Part shown: positions 25,154-33,112 of the stretch, piece by piece
Numbering within the stretch: position 1 is the stretch's first letter
How the letters are laid out: every line of letters begins with the position of its first letter
Assembly (NCBI GenBank): GCA_019873685.1
Contig: JAIOAT010000023.1
Span: forward strand, 1-48,610
Length of the DNA stretch: 48,610 nucleotides
Reading direction: 5' to 3'
DNA from: Chloroflexota bacterium
GTDB lineage: Bacteria > Chloroflexota > Anaerolineae > Aggregatilineales > Ch27
Notes under the pieces: generated by a model
Seen by the model: only the letters and a program-made list of their open reading frames with translations
What the model was told of the DNA's origin: nothing
Database searches by the model: none
Position numbers and translations under genes: made by a program

Positions 25154-25474
25154 GAAAATGAATGTGTCAGCCATTGTGATGTGTGTGGACCGTTTCACAG
25201 GTGTCGGGACAGGAGTCTCTCCTGCTCATCGCTTCGTCGCCGCTGCCATCGTTCCCCTCGCTGCGGTTTGCCGTTACGTAGGCCCGGTTCTGACAGGCTA
25301 ACTGAATACCGGCTTCATCATCCTCCCGTTGCCGCCCCTGCCCGGTGATTACCATAGCTCTGGGGTCTGCGTTTTCGTTCCGGGCGTAACCCGGTCGGTG
25401 TTGCAGACGGGTGCTGCCCATGGTCTTCCGGCCCCCGGGCAGGGAATAGCCGGGAAACAAAAGGAGGCTGCCAC
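25154..25474 (+). promoter_or_regulatory. Long 5' leader of the hdr-mvh transcript, several small hairpins
   Basis: No coding sequence is supported in these 321 bases. CAGGAG-TCT-CTCCTG at 25210-25224 is a perfect 6-bp hairpin. CTGCCC (25414-25419) pairs with GGGCAG (25437-25442), just upstream of the hdrC ribosome-binding site AAAAGGAGG (25459-25467). I recognise no known riboswitch: there is no B12 box or other core motif. The leader may fold and regulate translation, but this is unproven. Confidence 0.35.
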
Positions 25475-26044
25475 ATGCCCGAAGGACCCAACGGCAGGAC
25501 GTTTTACCAGCGTGTGGTGCAAGCTACGCCAGGGGGGAAGAGCCTGGCGCAGTGCCTGCAGTGCGGTTCCTGTGGCGGATCGTGTCCGTCCGGCCCGGAC
25601 ATGGATCATTCCCCCCGCCAGTTGTTCGCCATGATCATGGCCGGGATGGAAGACGAGGTGCTCAGCAGCAATACGCCCTGGCACTGCGTCTCCTGTTACT
25701 ACTGCACTGTGCGTTGCCCCCAGCAAATTCCCATTACTGACCTGATGTATACGCTCAAACAGATGGCTATTGCGCGCGGCAAATACCGGGAAAGCGGCCA
25801 TGTCGATTTTTCCAACAGCTTCATCGGCATGGTAGAACGCTTTGGGCGCAGTTTTGAGCTTGGTCTGGCCACGCGCTACCACCTGACCCATAACCCCTTG
25901 AAGATGGTCAGCAAGGGTACGCTGGGCTTGCAGATGATGGTTAAGGGGCGGCTCAGCCCGTTGCCGGAATCCATCCGCAATATGCCGCAGCTCACGGCCA
26001 TCCTCACCGAGGCCAAGCGCATTGCCGCGCAGCAGGAGGTGTGA
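25475..26044 (+). CDS. hdrC: Heterodisulfide reductase subunit C-like iron-sulfur protein
   Basis: HdrC passes electrons between HdrA and HdrB. The 189-aa protein carries two [4Fe-4S] motifs: Cys27, Cys30, Cys33, Cys37 (CLQCGSCGGSCP) and Cys71, Cys74, Cys77, Cys81 (CVSCYYCTVRCP). A C-terminal helical part (LKMVSKGTLGLQMMVKGRL) follows, usual for HdrC that contacts HdrB. AAAAGGAGGCTGCCAC precedes the ATG. It is the first gene of the hdr-mvh operon; its stop is one base before the hdrB start. In bacteria the substrate of HdrBC is not the methanogen heterodisulfide CoM-S-S-CoB, so the true acceptor is unknown. Confidence 0.93.
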   Translation: MPEGPNGRTFYQRVVQATPGGKSLAQCLQCGSCGGSCPSGPDMDHSPRQLFAMIMAGMEDEVLSSNTPWHCVSCYYCTVRCPQQIPITDLMYTLKQMAIARGKYRESGHVDFSNSFIGMVERFGRSFELGLATRYHLTHNPLKMVSKGTLGLQMMVKGRLSPLPESIRNMPQLTAILTEAKRIAAQQEV

Positions 26045-26045
26045 G

Positions 26046-27011
26046 GTGACAGCGCCGAATGGACAGTATGCCTACTACCCCGGCTGTTCGCTGAAGGCTT
26101 CGGCGAGCGCCTACGAACGCTCGGCCATGGCCGTCCTCGAACGGCTGGAACTGCGTTTTGTGGAGATCGACGACTGGAACTGCTGCGGCGCGACCGAGTA
26201 CTTCAGTCTGAACAGGCTGCCGGCCTACAGCCTGGTGGCCCGCAACCTGGCGCTGGCCGCCGCCCAGCCGACCCATGAGCTGGTCGCTCCCTGCAGCGCC
26301 TGCTACCTCAACCTGCGCAAGACCGACGATCATATGCGCCAGGAGCCGAAGCTCAAGGAGCAGGTGAACCGGGCGCTGGCGGCGGGCGGGCTGCATTACG
26401 AGCCGGGGACGCTGCGCGTCCGCCACCTGCTGGATGTCATCATCGATGACGTCGGCTACGAGGCGATTGCCGCCAAAGTCACCCGTCCGTTGGCCGGGCT
26501 GCGCGTGGCGCCTTACTACGGCTGCCTGGTGGTTCGCCCGTTCGAAAGCGACGATCCTGAGTATCCGACGCATATGGATCGCCTGCTGGAAGTGCTGGGC
26601 GCGACGGTGGTGGACTTCCCGATGAAGGCTCACTGCTGTGGCGGGCACATGACCCAGATCAGCGAGGATACCGCCTTTGAGTTGATCCGGCGCATCCTGC
26701 ACAACGCTGCCGCTTACCAGGCTGACGTGATCGTCACCGTCTGCCCGATGTGCCAGCTCAACCTGGACGCCTACCAGGGCAATGTCAACCGCCGGTTCGG
26801 GACGGCCTTTAACCTGCCGGTTCTCTATTTCACCCAGATGATGGGCCTGGCCTTTGGCCTGCAGCCGGAGGCGCTGGGCATTGGCAGCGAACTCGTGCCG
26901 GCGCAGGCTGCGCTGAACAAGATCGGTCAGGTGCCAGCGGAGACGCCCAGGCACACGCCCAAGCGACGCGACAAAGACGCCCTGCCGATGCCGTCGCGGC
27001 AGCGTCGCTAA
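26046..27011 (+). CDS. hdrB: Heterodisulfide reductase subunit B-like protein with two CCG domains
   Basis: The GTG at 26046 follows AGGAGG-TGTGAG and gives a 321-aa protein; a longer in-frame ATG upstream has no good site. Two CCG domains bind the unusual non-cubane [4Fe-4S] clusters: Cys14, Cys46-Cys47, Cys83, Cys86 (WNCCGATEY, PCSACY) and Cys160, Cys197-Cys198, Cys233, Cys236 (HCCGGHM, CPMCQ). In methanogens this is the site of heterodisulfide cleavage; in bacteria the acceptor is unknown. All cluster ligands are kept, so it should be active. The C-terminal tail (about 300-321) is Lys/Arg-rich and family-atypical. Operon neighbours are hdrC and hdrA. Confidence 0.93.
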   Translation: MTAPNGQYAYYPGCSLKASASAYERSAMAVLERLELRFVEIDDWNCCGATEYFSLNRLPAYSLVARNLALAAAQPTHELVAPCSACYLNLRKTDDHMRQEPKLKEQVNRALAAGGLHYEPGTLRVRHLLDVIIDDVGYEAIAAKVTRPLAGLRVAPYYGCLVVRPFESDDPEYPTHMDRLLEVLGATVVDFPMKAHCCGGHMTQISEDTAFELIRRILHNAAAYQADVIVTVCPMCQLNLDAYQGNVNRRFGTAFNLPVLYFTQMMGLAFGLQPEALGIGSELVPAQAALNKIGQVPAETPRHTPKRRDKDALPMPSRQRR

Positions 27012-27037
27012 GGTAGGGGTGGAAAGGACGTAAAACC

Positions 27038-29068
27038 ATGACTGAAGAGCGTGTTGGCGTTTACGTCTGCCACTGCGGCCATAACATCGCCGGGACGGTG
27101 GACGTGGAAGCGGTCGCTCAGTGGGCGCAGACGTTGCCCTATGTGGCGGTCGCCCGCGATTACAGGTTTATGTGCTCCAGCCTGGGCCAGGAGCTGATCG
27201 AAAAAGATATCAAAGAGCTGGGGTTGACGCGGGTAGTGGTAGCGGCCTGTTCCCCCCATATGCATGAGCCGACCTTCCGGGGGGTCTCGGCCCGCGCTGG
27301 CCTGAACCCTTACCTGATGGAGATGGCCAACATCCGCGAGCATGCCAGCTGGGTGCACCGCGACGACATGGCTGCGGCGACCGATAAGGCCAAGGCGCTG
27401 GTGGCCGGGGCTGTCCGGCGCGCCCTGGAACTGAAGCCGCTGGAGCCGTTCAAGGCGGCGATCAAGGAGACGACGCTGGTGGTCGGCGGTGGCATCGCCG
27501 GGATCACTGCGGCGCTGGAGATCGCCAACGCTGGTTACCCGGTGGTGATGGTTGAGCGGGAACCTAGCATCGGCGGGCATATGGCCCAGCTGGACAAAAC
27601 CTTCCCCACGCTGGACTGCTCCGCCTGCATCCTGACGCCCAAGATGTTTGATGTCGGCACCCATCCCAACATCACCCTGCTGACCTACAGCGAGGTGGAG
27701 CAGGTCGATGGCTATGTCGGCAATTTCACCGTCCGCGTGCGCAAGAAGGCCCGCAAGATCAACACTGATGTGTGCACCGGCTGCGGGGATTGCTGGTCGC
27801 GCTGCCCGGCCAAGGTGGTGGATGAGGTCTTTGAGGCCGGGCTGGGCTACCGCACGGCGGTCTACCGACCCTTCCCTCAGGCCGTGCCCAAGTACCCGGT
27901 GATCGATGTTGAAAGTTGTATTTACTTCCAGAAGGGCACCTGCCGGGCCTGCGAGAAGTTCTGCCCGACCGGGGCGATCAGCTTTGACCAGGAAGATGAA
28001 GTCATTGTGCTCAGCGTGGGCAACATCGTCCTGGCCACCGGCTACAAGACGTTCGACCCGCGCCAGATCCCGCAGTACGGCTACGGGCGGCTGGCGAATG
28101 TCTTCACCAGCATGGAGTTCGAGCGGATGGTCAACGCAGCCGGCCCCACCGGCGGCAAGGTCGTCCTGCGCGATGGCGTGACCACGCCCAAGAGCGTGGG
28201 CATCATCCACTGCGTGGGCAGCCGCGATCATCGCTTCAATCGCTACTGCTCGGCTACCTGCTGCATGGCCGCGCTCAAATTCTCCCACCTGGTTAAGGAA
28301 CGCACCAACGCCGAGGTGTACCAGTTCTATATCGACATGCGCGCCAGCTTCAAGGACTACGAGGAATTCTACGTGCGCATTCTGGATGAAGGCGCGCATA
28401 TGGTGCGCGGGCGCGTGGCCGAGGTGACCGACGCGGCCCGTCAGCCGGGCGAAGAAGGCAAGCTGATCATCCAGGTGGAAGACACCCTGATCGGTCGGCA
28501 GCGGCGCATCCCCGTGGATATGGTGATCCTGATGGTAGGCATGGAGCCGCAGGAGGACGCGGTGGAGATCTCCCATCTGTTCGGGATCGGCTGTTCCACC
28601 GCGGGCTTCTTCACCGAGCGGCATCCCAAGCTGGACCCCGTGGCGACCATGACCGATGGCATCTTCATCTGTGGGGCCTGCCAGGGGCCAAAGGACATCC
28701 CGGAGAGCGTCGGGCAGGGCGCGGCGACAGCAGCCCGTGTCCTCAGCCTGATCGGCCAGAAGGAAGTGGAAATCGAGCCGATCCGCGCCCAGATCGACGA
28801 ATCGCGCTGCTCCGGTTGCCGGGTGTGCAACACCATGTGCCCCTACAGCGCGATCGACTACATCGAGGAACTGGGCGTCAGCCGCGTGAATCCGGCGCTC
28901 TGCAAGGGCTGTGGTACGTGCGTGGCGGCCTGCCCCAGCCAGGTGATCACCGGCCAGCACTTTACGTATGAGGCGATCATGGCCCAGATCGAGGGGCTGC
29001 TCTACGATGTGCGCAGCGGAAACGGCCATAAGACTGTCGCCGAGCCGCAACCGGTTGAGGTGGCCTAG
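27038..29068 (+). CDS. hdrA: Heterodisulfide reductase subunit A, flavin-based bifurcating core
   Basis: HdrA is the FAD protein where hydrogenase electrons are split between ferredoxin and HdrBC. The 676-aa protein has an N-terminal domain with Cys11/Cys13, a thioredoxin-reductase-like FAD fold (VVGGGIAGITAALE at about 148-161), Cys194 and Cys197, and an inserted ferredoxin with C246/C249/C252/C256 and C294/C302/C305/C309. The C-terminal ferredoxin has C591/C594/C597/C601 and C622/C625/C628/C632 (CKGCGTCVAACP). Size and cluster content match methanogen-type HdrA with the inserted ferredoxin domain. The ATG follows AAAGGACGTAAAACC. It lies between hdrB and mvhD, as in HdrABC-MvhADG complexes. 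Bifurcation is inferred from the family. Confidence 0.94.
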   Translation: MTEERVGVYVCHCGHNIAGTVDVEAVAQWAQTLPYVAVARDYRFMCSSLGQELIEKDIKELGLTRVVVAACSPHMHEPTFRGVSARAGLNPYLMEMANIREHASWVHRDDMAAATDKAKALVAGAVRRALELKPLEPFKAAIKETTLVVGGGIAGITAALEIANAGYPVVMVEREPSIGGHMAQLDKTFPTLDCSACILTPKMFDVGTHPNITLLTYSEVEQVDGYVGNFTVRVRKKARKINTDVCTGCGDCWSRCPAKVVDEVFEAGLGYRTAVYRPFPQAVPKYPVIDVESCIYFQKGTCRACEKFCPTGAISFDQEDEVIVLSVGNIVLATGYKTFDPRQIPQYGYGRLANVFTSMEFERMVNAAGPTGGKVVLRDGVTTPKSVGIIHCVGSRDHRFNRYCSATCCMAALKFSHLVKERTNAEVYQFYIDMRASFKDYEEFYVRILDEGAHMVRGRVAEVTDAARQPGEEGKLIIQVEDTLIGRQRRIPVDMVILMVGMEPQEDAVEISHLFGIGCSTAGFFTERHPKLDPVATMTDGIFICGACQGPKDIPESVGQGAATAARVLSLIGQKEVEIEPIRAQIDESRCSGCRVCNTMCPYSAIDYIEELGVSRVNPALCKGCGTCVAACPSQVITGQHFTYEAIMAQIEGLLYDVRSGNGHKTVAEPQPVEVA

Positions 29069-29080
29069 GAGGGTGATGGT

Positions 29081-29587
29081 ATGAGCAAGACGAACTTCAG
29101 TGAACTCAATCCCGCCTGGGGCGATCGGCAGCCGATCCTGGTCGGCTTCCTGTGCAACTGGTGCTCCTACCGGGCGGCGGACCTGGCCGGGACCAGTCGT
29201 CTGGGTTACCCCGCCACGCTGCGCGACATCCGCATCATGTGCACCGGTCGGCTGGACCCGGCGTTTGTGCTCAAGGCGCTGCGGGAAGGGGCGGACGGCG
29301 TGCTGGTGATGGGCTGCCATCCCGGTCAGTGCCACTACCAGGAGGGCAACTACAAGGCCATGCGCCGGATTGCCCTGTTGCGGCGCACGCTGGCCCAACT
29401 TGGCGTCCACCCGGATCGCGTCCAGCTGGCCTGGGCGTCAGCGGCGCAGGGCACCATCTTCACCGAGAAAGTGGCGGCGATGACAGACGTGGTGGGCCGG
29501 CTGGGACCGCTGGAATGGCGCGACACGATTGAAGACCCCGCGCCGCAGATGAAGGTGCTATCGCTTGAGGAGGTCGCACATGGCTAG
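29081..29587 (+). CDS. mvhD: MvhD/FlpD-type [2Fe-2S] electron carrier linking hydrogenase to HdrA
   Basis: The 168-aa protein has the MvhD domain: Cys25, Cys28 (LCNWCSYRAAD), Cys54 (RIMCTGRLDP), Cys79 and Cys84 (GCHPGQCHYQEGNYKA). These motifs bind a [2Fe-2S] cluster that connects the hydrogenase to HdrA. GGAGGGTGATGGT precedes the ATG. The stop overlaps the start of mvhG by eight bases, so the two are translationally coupled. No fused methyl-viologen or FrhB-like domain is attached. Its position between hdrA and mvhG matches the canonical order hdrA-mvhD-mvhG-mvhA. Confidence 0.94.
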   Translation: MSKTNFSELNPAWGDRQPILVGFLCNWCSYRAADLAGTSRLGYPATLRDIRIMCTGRLDPAFVLKALREGADGVLVMGCHPGQCHYQEGNYKAMRRIALLRRTLAQLGVHPDRVQLAWASAAQGTIFTEKVAAMTDVVGRLGPLEWRDTIEDPAPQMKVLSLEEVAHG

Positions 29588-30617
29588 TACGAATGGCAAA
29601 CCCAAGCTGGCCCTGTACTGGGCGTCCTCCTGTGGAGGTTGCGAGATCGCCGTGCTGGCCATCCATGAGAAGCTGCTGGAGGTAGCCGAGGCCTTTGATG
29701 TGGTCTTCTGGCCGTGCGCGATGGACTTCAAGCAGGCGGAGGTGGAGGCGATGGCCGACGGCGAGATCGACGTTTGCCTGTTCAACGGCGCGATCCGCAA
29801 CGACCATAACGCTCATATGGCCCATCTGCTGCGCCAGAAGAGCAAGGTGCTGGTAGCCTTTGGCAGCTGCGCCAACGAGGGATGCATGCCCGGCCTGGCC
29901 AACTTCACCGACCGCGAGCATATCCTGCGCTTCATCTATCAGGAGTCGCCCAGCACCGATAACCCGCAGGGCGTCAGACCGCAACTCCGGACGGAAGTGC
30001 CGGAAGGCACGCTGGAGCTGCCGGACTTCTGGAATACGGTCAAGACGCTCGATCAGGTGGTGCCGGTCGACTACTATCTGCCCGGCTGCCCGCCGGAGGC
30101 CAAGTGGGTTGCGGCGGCGGTGGACGCCATCGTGACCAACAAGCTGCCCCCGCCCGGCTCAGTGATCGGCATGGATGTGGCTGTCTGCGATGAGTGCCCG
30201 CGCAAGCGCGATGTCAAGAAAATCACCCGCTTCTACCGGCCGTATGAAATCGTCCCCGATCCGGAGATCTGCCTGCTGGAACAGGGGTTGTTCTGCGCCG
30301 GGATCGCCACACGGGCGGGCTGCGGGGCACTGTGCCCGTCGGTCAACATGGGCTGCCGGGGCTGCTATGGCCCGGTCGAGGGCGTTGAGGACATCGGCGC
30401 GCGGCTGATCAGCGCCATTGGCTCGATTATTGAGGCCAAGACGCCGGAGGAGATCGACGCCGTGCTGGATACGTTGCCCGACCCGGCGGGGTACTTCTAC
30501 CGCTTCAGCCTGGCGCGTTCCTTCCTGCGGCGGACACGGATGGGCCAGCAGGATGGGCGCCGGGTCGCCGAGCCGATCGCGGAAGTCCCGCGCCTTGAAC
30601 CTGAACTGGCGGACTAG
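29580..30617 (+). CDS. mvhG: Group 3c-like [NiFe] hydrogenase small subunit
   Basis: The ATG at 29580-29582 follows GAGGAGGTCGCAC; a 15-base upstream ATG lacks a site and is not preferred. The 345-aa subunit holds three iron-sulfur clusters that move electrons from the active site to MvhD. Proximal cluster motif: YWASSCGGCEIAVL (Cys18, Cys21). Further cysteines lie in FGSCANEGCMPG, YLPGCPPE, and a C-terminal run CDECPRKRD / GCGALCPSVNMGCRGCYGP. There is no twin-arginine signal or membrane anchor, so the enzyme is cytoplasmic, as in non-F420-reducing Mvh hydrogenases. It overlaps mvhD and precedes mvhA by ten bases. Confidence 0.93.
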   Translation: MASTNGKPKLALYWASSCGGCEIAVLAIHEKLLEVAEAFDVVFWPCAMDFKQAEVEAMADGEIDVCLFNGAIRNDHNAHMAHLLRQKSKVLVAFGSCANEGCMPGLANFTDREHILRFIYQESPSTDNPQGVRPQLRTEVPEGTLELPDFWNTVKTLDQVVPVDYYLPGCPPEAKWVAAAVDAIVTNKLPPPGSVIGMDVAVCDECPRKRDVKKITRFYRPYEIVPDPEICLLEQGLFCAGIATRAGCGALCPSVNMGCRGCYGPVEGVEDIGARLISAIGSIIEAKTPEEIDAVLDTLPDPAGYFYRFSLARSFLRRTRMGQQDGRRVAEPIAEVPRLEPELAD

Positions 30618-30627
30618 GAGGCCGACG

Positions 30628-32094
30628 ATGAAACAGATCACCATTGACCCCATCACCCGCCTGGAAGGGCACGGCAAGATCGAGGTCTTCCTGGATGACG
30701 CCGGGGAAGTCGCCAATACTTACTTCCAGGTGCCGGAGCTGCGCGGCTTCGAGGTGTTCTGCTTGGGGCGCCCGGCGGAAGAGATGCCCCGGCTGACCAA
30801 CCGCATCTGCGGCGTCTGCCCGGAAGCGCATCACATGGCGGCGGCCAAGGCGCTCGACGCACTCTACCATGTCGATCCACCGCCCGCCGGCAAGAAGCTG
30901 CGCGAGTTGTTCTACTCGGCCTTCTATGTCACCGACCACACCACGCACTTCTATGCCCTGGGCGGGCCGGATTTCGTCGTCGGGCCGGATGCGCCTGCTG
31001 CTCAGCGCAACATCCTGGGGGTGATCGCCGCTGCAGGCAAGGAAGCCGGCCTGCGCGTGATCAACACGCGCAAGAAGAATCATGAGGTGATCAAGATCAT
31101 CGGCGGGCGGGCCATCCACCCCGTGGCGGCCCTGCCCGGCGGCATGAGCAAGGCCATCAACGAAGCCGAGCGCCAGTTCATCGAGCAGGTGGCGCGGGAA
31201 AACGTGGAGTTCGCCCTGTGGTCGCTGGAGCTGTTCGACCAGATCGTGCTCAAGAACAGCGGCTATGTCGACCTGATCGTCAGCGACGCCTTCACCCAGA
31301 AGACCTACTACATGGGCCTGCTGGACGAGAACAACCACGTCAACTTCTACGATGGCATGATCGCTGTGGTCGATCCTGAGGGCAAGATGTTCGCCCGCTT
31401 TGAGCCGCGCGATTACACCAAGCACATCGCCGAGCATGTCGAACCGTACAGCTACCTCAAGTACCCGTACCTGAAGAACGTGGGCTGGAAGGGCTTTGTT
31501 GACGGCAAAGACTCCGGCATGTACGCCTGCACGCCGCTCAGCCGCCTGAATGTCGCCGATGGCATGGCTACCCCTAAGGCTCAGGAGGCCTACGAGAAGT
31601 TCTACACGACGTTGGGCGGCAAGCCGGTACACCACACCCTGGCGACTCACTGGGCGCGCTTGGTTGAGCTACTCTATGCCGCCGAACGGATGCTGGAACT
31701 GGCAACTGACCCGGAGATCACCAGCCCGAACGTGCGCAAGATTCCGACGGAAAAGCCAGATGTTGGCATCGGCACGGTAGAGGCCCCGCGCGGGACGCTG
31801 ACGCATCACTACGAGACCGACGAGAAAGGCATTCTGACCCGCGTCAACCTGATCGTTGGCACCACCAATAACCACGCGCCCATCACCTACAGCATCAAGA
31901 AGGCGGCCAAAGCCATGATCCGGGGCGGGGTGGTCAATGACGGTATTCTCAACCGCATCGAGATGGCCTTCCGCAGCTATGACCCGTGCCTGAGCTGCGC
32001 CACGCATTCCCTGCCGGGGCAGATGCCGCTGGAGGTGCTCGTCTACGATTCGTCCGGCGCGCTGGTGGAACGCCGCGCACAGTATGTCGACTGA
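30628..32094 (+). CDS. mvhA: Group 3c-like [NiFe] hydrogenase large subunit
   Basis: I chose the ATG at 30628-30630 (TAGGAGGCCGACG upstream); the frame runs open upstream through mvhG, but those residues are antiphase to that gene and not homologous. The 488-aa subunit contains the nickel-iron site: N-terminal RICGVCPEAHH (Cys61, Cys64) and C-terminal DPCLSCATH (Cys454, Cys457, His460). The last 28 residues after His460 look like the C-terminal extension removed during maturation, and a matching protease gene follows directly. It oxidises H2 and delivers electrons through MvhG and MvhD to HdrA. Belongs with the Mvh family, not the respiratory type. Confidence 0.95.
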   Translation: MKQITIDPITRLEGHGKIEVFLDDAGEVANTYFQVPELRGFEVFCLGRPAEEMPRLTNRICGVCPEAHHMAAAKALDALYHVDPPPAGKKLRELFYSAFYVTDHTTHFYALGGPDFVVGPDAPAAQRNILGVIAAAGKEAGLRVINTRKKNHEVIKIIGGRAIHPVAALPGGMSKAINEAERQFIEQVARENVEFALWSLELFDQIVLKNSGYVDLIVSDAFTQKTYYMGLLDENNHVNFYDGMIAVVDPEGKMFARFEPRDYTKHIAEHVEPYSYLKYPYLKNVGWKGFVDGKDSGMYACTPLSRLNVADGMATPKAQEAYEKFYTTLGGKPVHHTLATHWARLVELLYAAERMLELATDPEITSPNVRKIPTEKPDVGIGTVEAPRGTLTHHYETDEKGILTRVNLIVGTTNNHAPITYSIKKAAKAMIRGGVVNDGILNRIEMAFRSYDPCLSCATHSLPGQMPLEVLVYDSSGALVERRAQYVD

Positions 32095-32650
32095 TCGCTG
32101 CCCGGACGCCGCCGCGCCAGCGGCAGGCGTCCGGGTGATCGGGCTGGGCAATCCGATCCTGACCGATGACGGCGTCGGCATCTACGTGGCCCGGCTGGTG
32201 CGGCGGTTGCTGCCGGCCGGGGTGAACGTGGAGGTGGTCGAACTGGCAACGGGCGGGCTGGGGCTGATGGAGGCCATGATCGGCTGCGAGCGGGTGATTC
32301 TGATCGACGCGATCTGGTCGCCGGAAGAAGCGCCGGGGCAGGTGTTACGCTTCACGGCGGAAGCCCTGCCGGAGACGCTGAACAGCGCCGCCGCCCACGA
32401 CATCGACCTGCCCGGCGCACTGGCAGCGGGGCGGCGGCTGGGCGTGCCGCTGCCGACCGATGACGCCATCCAGATTGTGGCGGTGACGGCGCGGGAAGTG
32501 TTGACCTTCGGCGAGCGTCCCACACCACCGGTGCTGGCTGCCATCCCCCCGGCGGCGGCAACCGTGCTGGAAGCGCTGGGCTACCCGCCGGACGCTGTCC
32601 CCCCGGTACTGAACGAGTCGATGCTGGGAGGCTACGATGATATCGCCTGA
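32084..32650 (+). CDS. [NiFe] hydrogenase maturation protease (HyaD/HycI family)
   Basis: The 188-aa protein cleaves the C-terminal extension of the nickel-loaded large subunit. It opens after a short Ala-rich lead with VRVIGLGNPILTDDGVGI, where the Asp and Gly-Asn-Pro bind the nickel at the cleavage site, and has DAIWSPEEAPGQVLRF, with the second acidic ligand, and the family AAAHDIDLPGALA segment. The start overlaps the mvhA stop by 11 bases, so it is coupled to its substrate. The C-terminal 30 residues (PPDAVPPVLNESMLGG) extend beyond the core. It is the only maturation gene in view; hypA-F must lie elsewhere. Confidence 0.9.
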   Translation: MSTDRCPDAAAPAAGVRVIGLGNPILTDDGVGIYVARLVRRLLPAGVNVEVVELATGGLGLMEAMIGCERVILIDAIWSPEEAPGQVLRFTAEALPETLNSAAAHDIDLPGALAAGRRLGVPLPTDDAIQIVAVTAREVLTFGERPTPPVLAAIPPAAATVLEALGYPPDAVPPVLNESMLGGYDDIA

Positions 32651-33089
32651 GATTCTGCGCCGGTATCCTTTCTTTGCTGGACTTGATGACGCCTTTCTCA
32701 CCGCGCTGGCTATGATCAGCGACGAGGTGGTCCTGGCCGACGGGGTGTGGCTGTTCCATGAGGAAGACAGCGCTGACGCCTTCTACCTGGTGTTGCGCGG
32801 GACGATTCAGCTGCGGGCGCGGTTGCCGCGCAATGCCTACGCCGACCTGGATCAACTGGTGGAGGGGGATATCGTTGGCTGGTCGGCCATCTGCAGGCCG
32901 GCGGTGTACACGCTGGGCGCCTACACGCCCACAGGCGCGCGGCTGATCCGCTTTGAGGGCGCCGCGATGCGCAAGTTGATGGAAGAGCGGCCCGAAATGG
33001 GCTATGTACTGATGTGCCGGGTGGCCCAGGAGATCGGTAACCGCCTGGCCGACCTGCGCAATCGCTTTGTCAGCATTGCTACGCCCTGA
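32637..33089 (+). CDS. Cyclic-nucleotide-binding-domain protein without DNA-binding domain
   Basis: The 150-aa protein is a single cNMP-binding-like beta-barrel: LRRYPFFAGLDDAFLTAL, then FHEEDSADAFYLVLRGTIQL and EGDIVGWSAICRPAVYTLGAYT, then a C-terminal helix (MGYVLMCRVAQEIGNRLADL). The phosphate-binding cassette is degenerate: canonical Gly-Glu-x-x and the Arg are not at the usual places, so the ligand may not be cAMP. A CRP/FNR protein would continue with a helix-turn-helix; here a stop is followed by a terminator, so there is none. GGGAGGCTACG precedes the ATG, overlapping the protease gene by 14 bases. It may sense a ligand for the hydrogenase complex. Not recognised as a named gene. Confidence 0.75.
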   Translation: MISPEILRRYPFFAGLDDAFLTALAMISDEVVLADGVWLFHEEDSADAFYLVLRGTIQLRARLPRNAYADLDQLVEGDIVGWSAICRPAVYTLGAYTPTGARLIRFEGAAMRKLMEERPEMGYVLMCRVAQEIGNRLADLRNRFVSIATP

Positions 33090-33112
33090 ACATCCTTACT
33101 GCCAGAGCAGCA

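Noticed and set aside
25010-25301. Two small frames of about 62 codons in the divergent region
   Set aside because: They overlap the palindromes and the -10 box, have no good ribosome-binding site, and resemble no protein I know.
24623-25474. Cobalamin riboswitch before the corrinoid-pathway operon
   Set aside because: I looked for the B12-box and the core motifs on both strands and did not find them; similar-looking GCCAC strings lack the rest of the structure.
27008-29410. Long open frame (about 800 codons) on the minus strand across hdrA
   Set aside because: It is the antisense of hdrA, with His/Ala/Gly-rich composition and no recognisable domain. Long antisense frames are expected in GC-rich coding DNA.
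32637-33089. Calling the cNMP-domain protein a Crp/Fnr transcription factor
   Set aside because: The DNA-binding domain is absent and no frameshifted remnant is found before the terminator.
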